Below are positions 49,339 to 61,106 of a stretch of 64,000 bases of DNA, in pieces (the stretch's first letter is position 1; each line of letters begins with the position of its first letter). Made by a program: the position numbers and the translations under genes. Source of the stretch: Lyophyllum atratum (taxonomy: Eukaryota > Basidiomycota > Agaricomycetes > Agaricales > Lyophyllaceae). The stretch is from positions 372,001-436,000 of the forward strand of contig JACGCN010000020.1 in assembly GCA_014905825.1 (NCBI GenBank), read 5' to 3'. Below the pieces are notes generated by a model that saw nothing but the letters and a program-made list of their open reading frames with translations, did not search any database and was not told the origin of the DNA.

Positions 49339-50194
49339 CGCAGAATTCGCGTGATAAGGTATACAAGATTCAGTTTTACAACCTAGCCACCAAGCAAGAC
49401 TTGGCCAGCAAGACAGCAGTGATGAGAGAGGAGAGATATCAGGAACGAAGGGGTATCAAGATATACTCGCAAACAGCCGCCAAGCTGTCAGCCCAGGGTG
49501 GACCGCCTGGAGCGAAGCGGGTAGGAACTGATCCTATATGATTGCACGCAGGCAGGGAAACAACGTTGTCCTGGCAGTCGTCGCCAGCAATTCACAGCTT
49601 TTATATCCTCAAGGATCAGCGATGCACGATCATGGGATGGAGGCTGTGCCTTGGCCCGCTTTCCGAAGAGTGTGGTGCAGTGGAGCGTAGTGGAGCTGCC
49701 AAAGGCTGCCAACCGTGACACAGTATGGGAGACGGAGAGCAAATAGGCTACGGTGGTCCGCGATCGAATCATCCACGTTTAGAAGACTAGTAGCTTAACA
49801 ACGCCGTGGTTCTCGAACGTGCATCCTTTTGGCAACTTACGCAGGGACCAAGGTGAGGGTGGGTGTGAGCTATGTATGCTATTATTAGCATGTGCGCATG
49901 ATAAGAAATCTGATCCGAAGTTGGCCTTGTTGTGTAAGGAATGCAAGACCGTAAACAGACAGCACGGATGCTATGCATCGATGCAATGGCAGTGAAATTG
50001 ATATAGGGAGCGACTATTACTTTTCCTCATCCTCGAGGATTCGAGATGGCGAAGCCGCGAAGGGGACCGAATAAAACATTCCTATGATTTTCCAAATTCC
50101 AGAAAAACATGTATAACCTGTTTTATCGATTGATACCCGGCGTCCCGGTGCACAAGAAGCACCCTCGTGTCAATATCCCATGCCCATCCAACCT
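49339..50194. other. Spacer between the proline-rich paralogs
   Basis: About 0.85 kb containing the promoter of paralog A and the 3' flank of paralog B. No other feature was recognised. Confidence 0.4.
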
Positions 50195-51439
50195 TCAGTC
50201 CTGCCCCACTCGCGCACGAGGCGGGTACGTGATGACCCCGTCCATCCCACTGAGCGCGATGGAAAACGAAGGGAAGGCCGCGAACGGATCATTAGGAGAT
50301 GGCGATGCGACCATGCCCTTGCTGAATGCAATCCGTTGGGCGGGGCTGAGCACGGACATCTCCGCGCCAATTGCACGCGCGCGCCCAAGCCCATCCTTCT
50401 TCGGCACCCGAGGCGACCACAACGACCCGTCATGGTTCCCGAACATGATCTCCGGCGCAGGCGACTTCAGCCCTTCAGGCAGCATCTCGTTAGCCGTCAT
50501 GTACGCCGACTCTGGCTCCTCAAGCGATACGGACTGCCAGAACTGCCCTTCGAGATCAAGGGGCGCCGGTTTCGTGACGGTCACACGCGGCGTTTCGCGC
50601 ACAGGACTGAGGAAGTCTTTCTTGAGCGGCGAGGCCACATGAAGCCCGACGGTGGTCTGACGACGGCGTTTCTTGATATCCTTGGTCTCGAGTGAGCGCG
50701 CGCGGGGAGGGGGCTGAGGCCTGTCGGTCTTGGCCGTCCAGCGACCCCGGTCCGCGTTCTCTACACTATCCATGTCTTCTTCAATCGGAGCAGATGGGTA
50801 TGGGGAACGAGGGTAGGTAGAGAGTGCTTTGCCCAGTTCTGCAGCACCATGATTACCGCGAGGCACAATGAGGGTTAACTCATCGAAGCTGACACCAGAA
50901 CGGGCCTTGTAGGGCTTGGGCGAACGGGGGTCTTCAACGACGGGGACGGCGAGAGCTTGAGCCTTCTGGGGTGCGGCGGATCTACGCTTAGCCGGCTGCG
51001 AACGCGCCTTGTAAGGCTTGGGCGAGCGGGGATCCTCGAACATAGGAACGGTGAGAGTTTGAGCCTGTCGTGGTGTAGCGGCTTTACGCTTAGGTGGGTC
51101 CAGCAACTTGAAGGCATTCCGGGCAGAAGGCGAGAGAGGTCGGTTGGCCCATGACGATATACCAGCGGAGCCTGGGGAGACCATGATGGCACCGCGATCA
51201 TACGTGTTAGGTGAGTACGCTGAAAACGTGGCAGCCATAGCCGGCGACGAAGGGAAGTGGACGTGGGGGGAAAGGTGCGAAGAGTTCATAACGACAGAGA
51301 AGCTGGCCGCGAATGGGAGGGGGTTGGGCGACAGCGGGAGGGGTGCTGGTCGCTTGAGAATCGATCTGGCTGAAGCGGGCTTCATGAAAGCATGTCCGGG
51401 GGATTTCAAACCAGCCCTCAAGATCGATTGGGACGCCAT
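50195..51439 (-). CDS. Proline-rich intronless protein, paralog B
   Basis: 414 residues in one exon. The N-terminus has SARSILKRPAPLPLSPNP, then LSPHVHFPSSPAMAATFSAY and NTYDRGAIMVSPGS, the family motif shared with paralog A. A ~35-residue unit with VPMFEDPRSPKPYKARSQPA / VPVVEDPRSPKPYKARSGVS is repeated in tandem (about 50895-51070), each unit preceded by A-x-A/Q-x-L. Basic KKRRRQ (near 50660) could be a nuclear signal. The C-terminal third has W-containing GNHDGSLWSPRVPKKDGLGR and ends in AFPSFSIALSGMDGVITYPP. S-P and T-P sites abound. No enzyme domain is seen. Confidence 0.75.
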   Translation of the reverse strand: MASQSILRAGLKSPGHAFMKPASARSILKRPAPLPLSPNPLPFAASFSVVMNSSHLSPHVHFPSSPAMAATFSAYSPNTYDRGAIMVSPGSAGISSWANRPLSPSARNAFKLLDPPKRKAATPRQAQTLTVPMFEDPRSPKPYKARSQPAKRRSAAPQKAQALAVPVVEDPRSPKPYKARSGVSFDELTLIVPRGNHGAAELGKALSTYPRSPYPSAPIEEDMDSVENADRGRWTAKTDRPQPPPRARSLETKDIKKRRRQTTVGLHVASPLKKDFLSPVRETPRVTVTKPAPLDLEGQFWQSVSLEEPESAYMTANEMLPEGLKSPAPEIMFGNHDGSLWSPRVPKKDGLGRARAIGAEMSVLSPAQRIAFSKGMVASPSPNDPFAAFPSFSIALSGMDGVITYPPRARVGQD

Positions 51440-52916
51440 TGTGGGTCGTAAAGGTCGTAAAAGTCGTTAAGGAGGATGTAAAAGTTGGGAAATGTTCTTT
51501 AGATAGACACTGTCTTGACCAGCAGGGCAGAGCTATGAAGTCGACTGTGAAATGTGATTAGCTTTCGCGACAGTAGCATAGCAGCAAAAGGACTCACTTG
51601 ACGAGAGAAGAGTGTGAGCGACGCTGAAGCCACAGAGCTTCGGTGATCAGGAAGATGGTCAGCAAGGTGTCAACCTGGTCCTTATATAGGATCAGTGCAG
51701 GGTTGTCATAGCCACGACCACGTGTTCGCTTGCACAACGTTGCAGATCGGTTGCCTGCAGCGCCTCCGTCAACGCGTTAGACGGTTGGGCGTTGGTATGG
51801 AATCATCATCCAATGCGATGACGCGAAGAGTTGAAGTCGTACGACATGAAGCTCACTGACCCAGCAGGTTTGAGGACGACGAGCAAGGCAAATTTCAATA
51901 TCCTAACAGGGAAAGTACCGACGCGTGGCGATTAGGAGGTCTTCGGAGGCGAATTTCGAAACACCGGCGAAATCTGGCGAAATCCAATTCCGCGCCAGCG
52001 GGCTATAAGTACAAGCTGAAATAGCGGCCGAACACGGTGGTATGGTAGATCATTTGATGAACAACGGGGGTGCAAACACACAGGCTCGTTGTTCGTTTGC
52101 GAAGTTGAACAACAAAGTTAGAGGAGATAAATTAGACCAGGACTCCAGGAGGACAAGGTGTATTCGCCGTTGAGTCGGATAAGACCACGCCGGTGCCTGT
52201 ATGCCCCGTACCCCTGCAGGCGCTGGTGCACGTTTATCAGGGGGTGGTACGCCTCGAGGCCTTCGAAATGTGCGCTTGCCGGACGAACTGCGATGCGGGC
52301 TGGCTCCAGGACCCAGGAATTGTGGGGAAGTCCACAACAGTCCACAACCCACGAGGTCGTGCCCGAACATATGGTTCCTCACGCACATATTGCATACAGA
52401 AGGCGCCGAGGCCATACACGCTTTGATGCGAACAGTCTCTTCAGACAGATCTATGTTCGAAGCCCAACTTTGAGTCGATTCCAATCTACCTCAAGGCAAT
52501 GAAAGGGCATGATTTCATAAGAGGGATGTTGGAGAATGTCATGGTCACTGATGAGGTGCAAGGGTGATTGTGGGAACTTGCGCAAGCGAAATTGGAAAAC
52601 CACAGGTCTCCAGACACGATCTCCACCACCGCATTGAAGATACCTGTGAAATTACATATTCGTAGCAGGCTGGGATCCTAGACGGAGGCACTGCCTCATT
52701 CACGGCTATTTACTCTCAACCATCTGTGTTTTTATTTCTATGTCTCAATTACGTATGCATAGACCTGCCGGCGGGAAGGTTCTGAATGAGAGGATGAGTA
52801 GATCAGTGCGAATGTGCAAGTGTCCCAATAATCCAATGTATATATGCTAAGCTCGGAACAGTAATCAATGGGCGCCTCTATATGCTAAAGCCGCGTACGA
52901 ACAGGAATCATCGTCA
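51440..52916. other. Intergenic, no supported gene
   Basis: About 1.5 kb with the upstream region of proline-rich paralog B and the 3' flank of the DUF726 gene. Several overlapping short frames at 52050-52502 on both strands have no domain and are not called. Confidence 0.4.
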
Positions 52917-55900
52917 TCATGACCACGGATTCGAATGGAATCCACCCGTCTTCCTCCCCGACCCAACATCACCAGGCACCCTCCATGGGTCCGCCGCACC
53001 CGGCGACACCGTGATCGATCCATCACTCCCACCAAACGACAATCCCGCGTCGGAGAACGAGACCGGTAGCGGCCGCAGACTGCTGGGCGGTGAGAAGCTG
53101 AACCCAGATATGGTGGAGGACGTAGCAGCGCCAAACGCCGACGACGTGCTATAACTTGAGAACTTGTCGGGCGCGGTCGGTGATGCCCATGACGGCGTGT
53201 CGTCGTCCGCGAATGGCGCAGATATGTATGAGGAGGATTGGAGCGTGCTTCCGTAGGCAGTATCGCCAAACGTCGACTGGGAGGCTTTCTGATACGAAAT
53301 AGGTTCGTCGAATTCCGAATAGTCATCGTCATGGGCGTTTGGAAGAGAGACGGTGCGCGAGAATGTGTTTGAGACGTCCTCGTGAGGTATAGAGCTAGGT
53401 CCCGGAACGGCTTCCGAGTGGTATGAATCCAGGGATGGTCGCGACGCGGAAGCGTTCAGGACACGAGGCTGAGGTGGGGTGGACACAGACCGCTCGTTTG
53501 GTGGGGGCGCGCCACCACGTTCCACTGGTCTAACTTGGAATTTGAGTTCCTGTGGGTCAACTTCCTTCTCCAGTGCCTCCTTTATCGCATTAAGGTCAAA
53601 TCCAGCGCGGGCAGGGAGATGAGGGACAGGGTCAGGGGTTGGTATAGACGCGGCAGGGGCGGGAGCAGAGGTATCAGGGTGGGTAGAAGCGGACTCGTGC
53701 GCTGGCATTCGAGGAGGTAGATCATCATCTGCTGAGTCAGACTCGCCATCCTGTGACTTTTTCTCGAACGACGCTGCAGAGGCCGAGGGAGGACGCGAAA
53801 CATTTGGGGGGACTGTCGGCTTCTTCTTCCGCGAAAACCAGCCCTTCTTCTTCTTCGAGTCTTCCTCAGTGACCACAATCCGATCCTCAGTGAAGTCAGG
53901 TTCCTAACACCCACGTCGTGAGTAGTCTGCATGGCAGAGTAATATCGCGACACTCACCTCTGGCTCATCAAAGTAATCAGCCGAGACGGGGAAACCCAGC
54001 TGATCCAATATGAGAGGCATAAACGCACGGTAGGACATATGTCCAGCAATCTTATCCGTGACATCAACATTCTCAAGTCCGGGGATGTTCAGAACCGGTC
54101 TCAATCCCGCAACAGTCCCAACGCCACCACTCGTCGCACGGAACAAATAGTTGAGGACCCAGTCATTCTTCGAGAAGGCGTTTACGAAACGCCCGGAAAC
54201 TACAGAACGTGCCTCGCACCACGTTTGCGTCGAGGCTGTCAAGGTAGCGCCCAGCAAGAACACATCCTGCACGACGCCGAATGCTTTCTGCTTTGCCAGC
54301 TCCTGGAGCGCGAAGAAGATGACCCGCGCCCCAAGAGAGAACCCGATGAGGGTGATGGGTCGGACGCCGAGATGGCGATGGATCAGAACTTCTGCTAGGA
54401 CACGGCCTGCCCCGCGTGCACGATCTAGTGCATTGTTCCAGGGATTATCAATGAGATAACCAAGTTTGGTTAAGACTGTTGATGGTGGTGCGTAAGTTTG
54501 CGACAGGAAAGCGGTGTGGTTGGAATTAACTGACTGATCGGCCATTGAAGGGCGGTCATAAAGGCGGACATGACCGTGGCTTGCAGGACGGTCATCCCGA
54601 TCTGGGAGAGCACTTCTCCGGTGAGGATCTTCAGGGCGCTTCCGGTCTCTTGAATCATCTCTGGTTCCCATAGCACGCTGAATACATCGCCAACGATGGG
54701 GTCCAGCACGCTGAACGGTAGTCGTACGTCGTCTTGTGGACCAGTCATAAAGCTGCAGTGGTGTCAGCGAGGGGATCTGTTATCGATAACGAGAACTTAC
54801 CCAGGAACGGTAAGTATACAACTCACCCGTTTGTTATTATGCAGCGGCAAAATATCGAATGTGCGCACGAGCTGTGTGCGTTTGGCCATTCCGCGTGCGG
54901 CAATGCCAGATCCTGTCAAGACGCCCCCAGTTGTTATAACCGCTGTGCCAGCCGCACCTGCAAGAAAGCCGGCGGAACCGCTAATCCCGATGGTCGTAAG
55001 TGCTGCACCAAGGCCAGCACCGATGACCGGTGCAAGTAGCCCAGCCGACAAACCGATGACAAGACCCCCACCTTTAACAGTGTCAGTGTATTCAATATTT
55101 TGAGTGAAACATTGCGTACCAAGCGTCGCAAGCCCTAGCATCACGTAACGCTTCTTCTTCATCGCCTTCTGCTGCCCTTCGATCACCTCCTGGTGCTCCG
55201 TCTTCTCCACGTCCTCCTGGATTTCCAGCGCTTCCGTCACACGACTTTCGAACTTGACAACATCTAACCATCCCAGGCCTAGTTTGAATGCAACACTCTC
55301 TAGGAGCACCCTCGATCGCGCGTCGTAGACACTGTCGGCAATCAAGACGAGGAACAGGTCGCAGAGGACGGTCCATCGGATGTCCAGAGTAACGTTCTGG
55401 TCGGCGGAGGATAGGGAGGTCGTGACACCGGCAATGGCAGATGTCGAAGTATCTCCGAGAACTTTAGCGGTGGTTTGGAACGTGGCAGGAGCTCCAGAGA
55501 TATTTCTTGGAGGTGATGTTTGAGTCGTGGAAGCGCTGGGGGGAGTACCGTTCGATAAACCAGGACTGACAGAAGGGGATTGTGAATGCGTAGGCTTCGG
55601 AGTGGTTGGGTCATCGTCTTCCGTGGATAAGGGTTGGTTGACCAGTGTCTGATCTGAGATAGATTCGTCGTCATCGTCGGGTACCGCGCTTTCCCGCTCA
55701 TCTGCAATTCGACGAGCCTCCACAGGATCGTATTCGGGATTTGCGACGGTGTGTGTAGTCATTAATGCTGGTACCAGATCCATGGGAACTACACCATGCT
55801 CGGCGAGGCTTTCGATCATCTTCTGCTCTGTCAATTAATATTCAGCTGGGCGGAGTTGGGAGGGCGGGCGCCAGTACTCACCTTGGGTCTCGAGCTCCAT

Positions 55901-56428
55901 ATGATAGTACAATCGCCCCATGATCTTCATTGCCCAGAGCTCCATGTTATTGACTGCTGCCTTCAGCTCCTTCCGCTTCGTGACCTTCAAGCTGTGAGAC
56001 ATCTCCCGACTCGTCAGAGCACATAGACCGACGTAGGCAATACGTTGAGCCTCGGTCAGCAGGTTCTTCGTGGCCTGCATCTGGCTGAGAGGAGTCATGG
56101 CTTTGTCCTCGTCAAACAGATACTTGGTCCGTAGATGGACCTCGTCCGCATCATCCTCCTCGTTTATCCGTAACCTCGTGTATTCGCTCTCGTTCTGGTC
56201 GATCTTTGACCGCCACTCATTCCCGAAGTCATCGACATCTATGAGATTTCCAGTGGCGTTCGCAGCGCTTGCACCTTTCGCTGACGGTGCGTAATGGTAT
56301 TTCTTCTGATCTTCTTCGTCCAGCCCACTGGCGAACTCATCCTCGCGAACGATTGGCATATCTTGCCAGCCTTCATCGTCATCGTCGTCAAAGGGATTAG
56401 CAGAGGGTGAGATGGGAGTAATTGGCAT
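52917..56428 (-). CDS. DUF726 family membrane protein (TMCO4/Mil1-like, alpha/beta-hydrolase)
   Basis: Large protein (~1000 residues) of the DUF726 family, which includes yeast YFL034W (Mil1) and vertebrate TMCO4. Likely start MPITPISPSANPFDDDDDEG at 56428; an upstream frame lacks an ATG. Then follow EAQRIAYVGLCALTSREMSH, a disordered Ser/Thr/Pro linker, and a glycine-rich membrane hairpin (GGGLVIGLSAGLLAPVIGAG and GSAGFLAGAAGTAVITTGGV). The hydrolase part carries the nucleophile elbow TLIGFSLGARVIFFAL, then NDWVLNYLFRATSGGVGTVA and the C-terminal GHMSYRAFMPLILDQLGF. After YFDEPE an intron leads to a ~310-residue disordered tail beginning with SKKKKGWFSRKKK. Mil1 is implicated in clathrin-adaptor traffic; lipase activity is suggested by GxSxG only. 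Confidence 0.9.
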
Positions 56429-57341
56429 GGGTAAGCAATGGTCGTGGTCCACCACCAGACCTGTAATTTCAGAAATTGATGGGATTCGCACGATCACTGC
56501 AGGCTTGACCTCGACCCTACAATCTTGTACATGGTTGGGGCTCGCTGACCCTTTCAAACAGCTTAGCTATCCATTCAAACCTGTTGAAAGTATTTCCTGC
56601 ACTTCCAAGACAAAAACAATAGGGGACTGGTTTATCAAACCCACCGACTTAGACACCTTGGGCATTTCAACCTTGTGCCACAGTACAATGCATTTTCCTC
56701 TGAGGCGAGTTCGACTAGCTGTTGTTGAACTCAATTTCACCATACCTTAGAATCTAGGTGTCACACCATCCGTCAGTACGTACTACAATGGCGCTGGCCT
56801 CCGGTTCGATGCATCCAGTCCGAGATAACTTCAAGCTTTGGGCCATTCGAGGAAGTACAAGTCTAACGACTAGCTATGTGGCGCCAACAAACGGGTATGT
56901 GGTCAGCATCACGCTCACGAAATACACCATGCTAGCCAGAACAGCGCAACATCCATACGTTGTCATTGATTGACTATTTGAATGCACCTCGTGAAATGAA
57001 GCAATAAATGATTCGCTCAACTACTGCCGGTCTCTGCCGGGCTACGACTTCTACGCGCTGGTCATCGGACTTGTCGCCAAAAATCTCTTCTAAAGTTCTA
57101 TTTCACCGGATCAGTCAGATGCCCGCCCCCCATGTGTTCTTGGTTCTCAATCCTAGCAGGCGCTCCAAATACGAAGTCGATTCCAGGCGTGCATGTGTTC
57201 CAATAAATGGCAAACAAAGCATGTGCGAGAGAGCTCGTGCTCAAGAACGGCCGCGACCATGCCATCGTCAGCATGGCTCGTGAAGTATAAAGTCGGCATA
57301 GGGCTCGGGGTATCCTACTGATTCGAAATCGCAACGAAATC
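56429..57341. other. Divergent promoter region of DUF726 and GH43 genes
   Basis: About 0.9 kb without a supported gene. It holds the upstream regions of two genes transcribed away from each other. A TATA box for the GH43 gene is listed separately. Confidence 0.45.
57286..57292 (+). promoter_or_regulatory. TATA box of GH43 gene
   Basis: TATAAAG lies 56 bp upstream of the ATG at 57342, a usual distance for strongly regulated fungal secreted enzymes. Confidence 0.55.
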
Positions 57342-58458
57342 ATGTCCTCCCGCGGCTTGAGCCTCGCAGTGATAATCTCGACCTTGCTGGGTCTCGTCCT
57401 CGCATTCCCAGCCCAGAATATCACGAAACGCGACACAGTAAAGGGACCTGTCATTTCGAGCAACTTCCCGGATCCATCACTCATTTGGGTTGAGTCTGAG
57501 CACTCTTGGTTCGCGTTTGCAACGAACGGTGGTGGCGTCAATGCCCAAATCGCCACAAGCCCTGACTTCGTGAACTGGAAGGTACGTAGGGGTAATTGTG
57601 CTGCCGTCGATAGAACTGATGGATCATCTGACAGGTATCAGTGGGACAAGATGCACTACCTAAAGTCGGTGCATGGGTCTATGCGCCGAATCCAGCCTTG
57701 TGGGCGCCAATGGTCATTCAGATCGTGCGCCTCTCTACTTCCCTCTCAACCATTCAAAGTTGACATTTATAATCTACCAGCCTGATGGCTCCTTCGTCAT
57801 GTACTACTCTGCAACCTCGGCCCAAGATCCCTCCGCTCATTGTGTCGGCGTGGCAACATCTCCCACAGTCAGAGGACCATATACACCCTTACCAAACCCA
57901 TTCGTTTGCCATCTCGATCTGGGCGGGTCAATCGATGCCGCTGGGCACTACCACCCCGACGGAAGTCTATACGTCGTATACAAAATCGACGGGAACAATC
58001 GCGGAAGCGGTGGATCATGCAACAACGGTAACCCGCCCATCAAGTCCACGCCCATCATGCTCCAGAAAGTCGCAGCAGACGGGTTTACGAAGATCGGCAA
58101 CGAGGTGCAGATCCTCGACCGCGACGACGGCGACGGACCTCTGGTTGAGGCGCCAAGCCTCATTCATGTTAACGGAGTTTGGTTCTTGTTCTTCAGTTCA
58201 GGCTGCTTTGCAGAGACGACATATGATCTGAGCTACGCATATGCCCACTCTGTTACTGGGCCCTATACGAAGGCTCAGGGACCGATTGCTCCGTTGCTCG
58301 TAACAGGAAAAGATGGGCTGAAGGCACCTGGGAGTGCGTGCGCGGCAAGAGATGGGTCTAAGATCGTGTTCCATGGATGGCTTGGAAGTAGCATCGACGG
58401 AGGACGAGGAATGTGGACAGGGATTCCGACTATCTCTGGGACCACTATCACTCTTTGA
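57342..58458 (+). CDS. Secreted GH43-type glycoside hydrolase
   Basis: 335 residues from three exons (introns 57582-57634 and 57725-57780). Signal peptide MSSRGLSLAVIISTLLGLVL followed by AFPAQ and a Kex2-like KR. The five-bladed beta-propeller of GH43 is indicated by SSNFPDPSLIWVESEHSWFA (catalytic base Asp in PDPS), the IATSPDFVNWK repeat motif, DGSFVMYYSATS, LGGSIDAAGHYHPDGSLYVV (pKa-modulating Asp), GPLVEAPSLIHVNGVWFLFF (general acid Glu in VEAP) and LSYAYAHSVTGPY. These enzymes act on arabinan or xylan as arabinofuranosidases, arabinanases or xylosidases; the exact substrate cannot be read. No carbohydrate-binding module is seen. Confidence 0.92.
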
Positions 58459-58574
58459 ATACGCTCCAAACCTTGAGGAACATCGAATGTTTCAATTCTG
58501 ATCGAGTCATGGAATCGAAATAATCATTCCAACTTGACAACGTTCTAGTAGCATGGATAATCCAGCTTGAGCGA

Positions 58575-59823
<1,249 letters not shown>

Positions 59824-60234
59824 TAAGAGGAATACAGCCCTACATAAAATCCATGGCTTGATATAAGCGTCAGCGAAGTTCGACTCGAGTCAGGCATAAC
59901 ATCCAACTGACTCAAGGACTCAAGGTGACTCGCAAAGGTGATCGACCATAGATGAGATTAGATGAAAACAGTTTACCCACCCGGAAGCCGACTGCCCCCT
60001 TCCAGAACGTCTTTCAGACATGCAACATGTAGGATTTTCCTCTCAAGTTGTCAGAGGCGGTGCGGGGGCCGCATGGTCGAGGGGCTTAGAATGCCATTAG
60101 ATCAAGATAGGTCGTGAGTAGACGGGCCAGGGCAGCCAGCAGCCAAAGTTCCACCTCCAGCAGTACTGTATATAGGATATCATACAAGAGAGAGATGAAA
60201 AGACGAAGATAACTGTATACACGCACGATACTCC
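59824..60234. other. Intergenic
   Basis: About 410 bp between two minus-strand genes: the LYS1 promoter and the SRP14 3' flank. Nothing specific was recognised. Confidence 0.4.
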
Positions 60235-60910
60235 TTAGGACATTTGTGCTTTTCGCTCCTTCTCCTCCCTCTCCTTAAACTTCTGCTGCGACTCCTGCCG
60301 CTTCACTGCCGCTTTCACTTGTCTCTGCCTCTTCCTCCGCCCGCTCCCCCGCTTTGGTCCATCAACCACCACAGGCTCCGTCATCATCTTCTTCCGCCGC
60401 GCGGCCTGCTCCGAGCGTGTTTTTTCCCGCTTCTTGTCCCGTTTACGGAGGGTCGTCATGGATGCCTTGAGCAGCGCTCCATAGGCCGCATGGAATCTCT
60501 CAAGCTGTCCAGGCTCTACCTAAGGGGTGAAGGATGGTTAACATGCCATCGATCATGTGATAAAGGAGGAGACATACCTGTGTTGAGAATTTAGTCGATC
60601 CACCATCTGTGACACGCAGTAAGCAGGGGTATTCGCGTGTATCCTCCGAGCCCTGTCCTTCAGCCATCACAGCATCCTCTCCATCAAAAGAAACTATAGA
60701 AGATACCATAGTTCATGAGGAGATCGTTGCAAGAATCCACAGATCGCAACGTACGTCGTTTATGTGTGAGCCATATCGTGCCCTTGTCCTTTGAGTCGTT
60801 GAACAACGCCGTCAGCTGTGTCAGAAACTAGTAATATATTGATTAACACACAAATTCGAGATCAATAAGAAGGGCTATCAACGTACTGTATCGTTGTCCA
60901 CCAGCTGCAT
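60235..60910 (-). CDS. SRP14: Signal recognition particle subunit SRP14
   Basis: Alu-domain protein of the signal recognition particle; with SRP9/SRP21-type partners it delays elongation of secretory proteins. Four exons: MQLVDNDT, FLTQLTALFNDSKDKGTIWL with THKR, SFDGEDAVMAEGQGSEDTRE with YPCLLRVTDGGSTKFSTQ, and VEPGQLERFHAAYGALLKAS followed by MTTLRKRDKKREKTRSEQAA. The C-terminal tail is very basic (KMMTEPVVVDGPKRGSGRRK), as in fungal SRP14. The start codon (60908-60910) lies under 200 bp from the divergent MET1 gene, so the promoter is shared. Confidence 0.93.
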
Positions 60911-61106
60911 TTGGGACGCAGGGGACAAGGGACAACCTACCTGAAGTCCGAAAATGGATCTTCGAGGCTTTCACGTGTGCACATCCGAACGCCGACATCG
61001 GGCCGGAAAAGTTTAAGCAGGCCATTTTCTAATTGCTCATGAGCACGACACCAGTGGGAATGGCACCGATGGATTTTAAGCTCTTCCCCTGCTACCTCCA
61101 CTATCC
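60911..61106. promoter_or_regulatory. Bidirectional promoter SRP14 / MET1
   Basis: Only 196 bp separate the two divergent start codons, so both 5' leaders and promoters must fit or overlap here. No TATA box is evident. Confidence 0.55.

Noticed and set aside
52865..53332. 155-codon frame overlapping the DUF726 C-terminal exon
   Set aside because: Shadow of the real minus-strand frame, with very Arg/His-rich artefactual composition.
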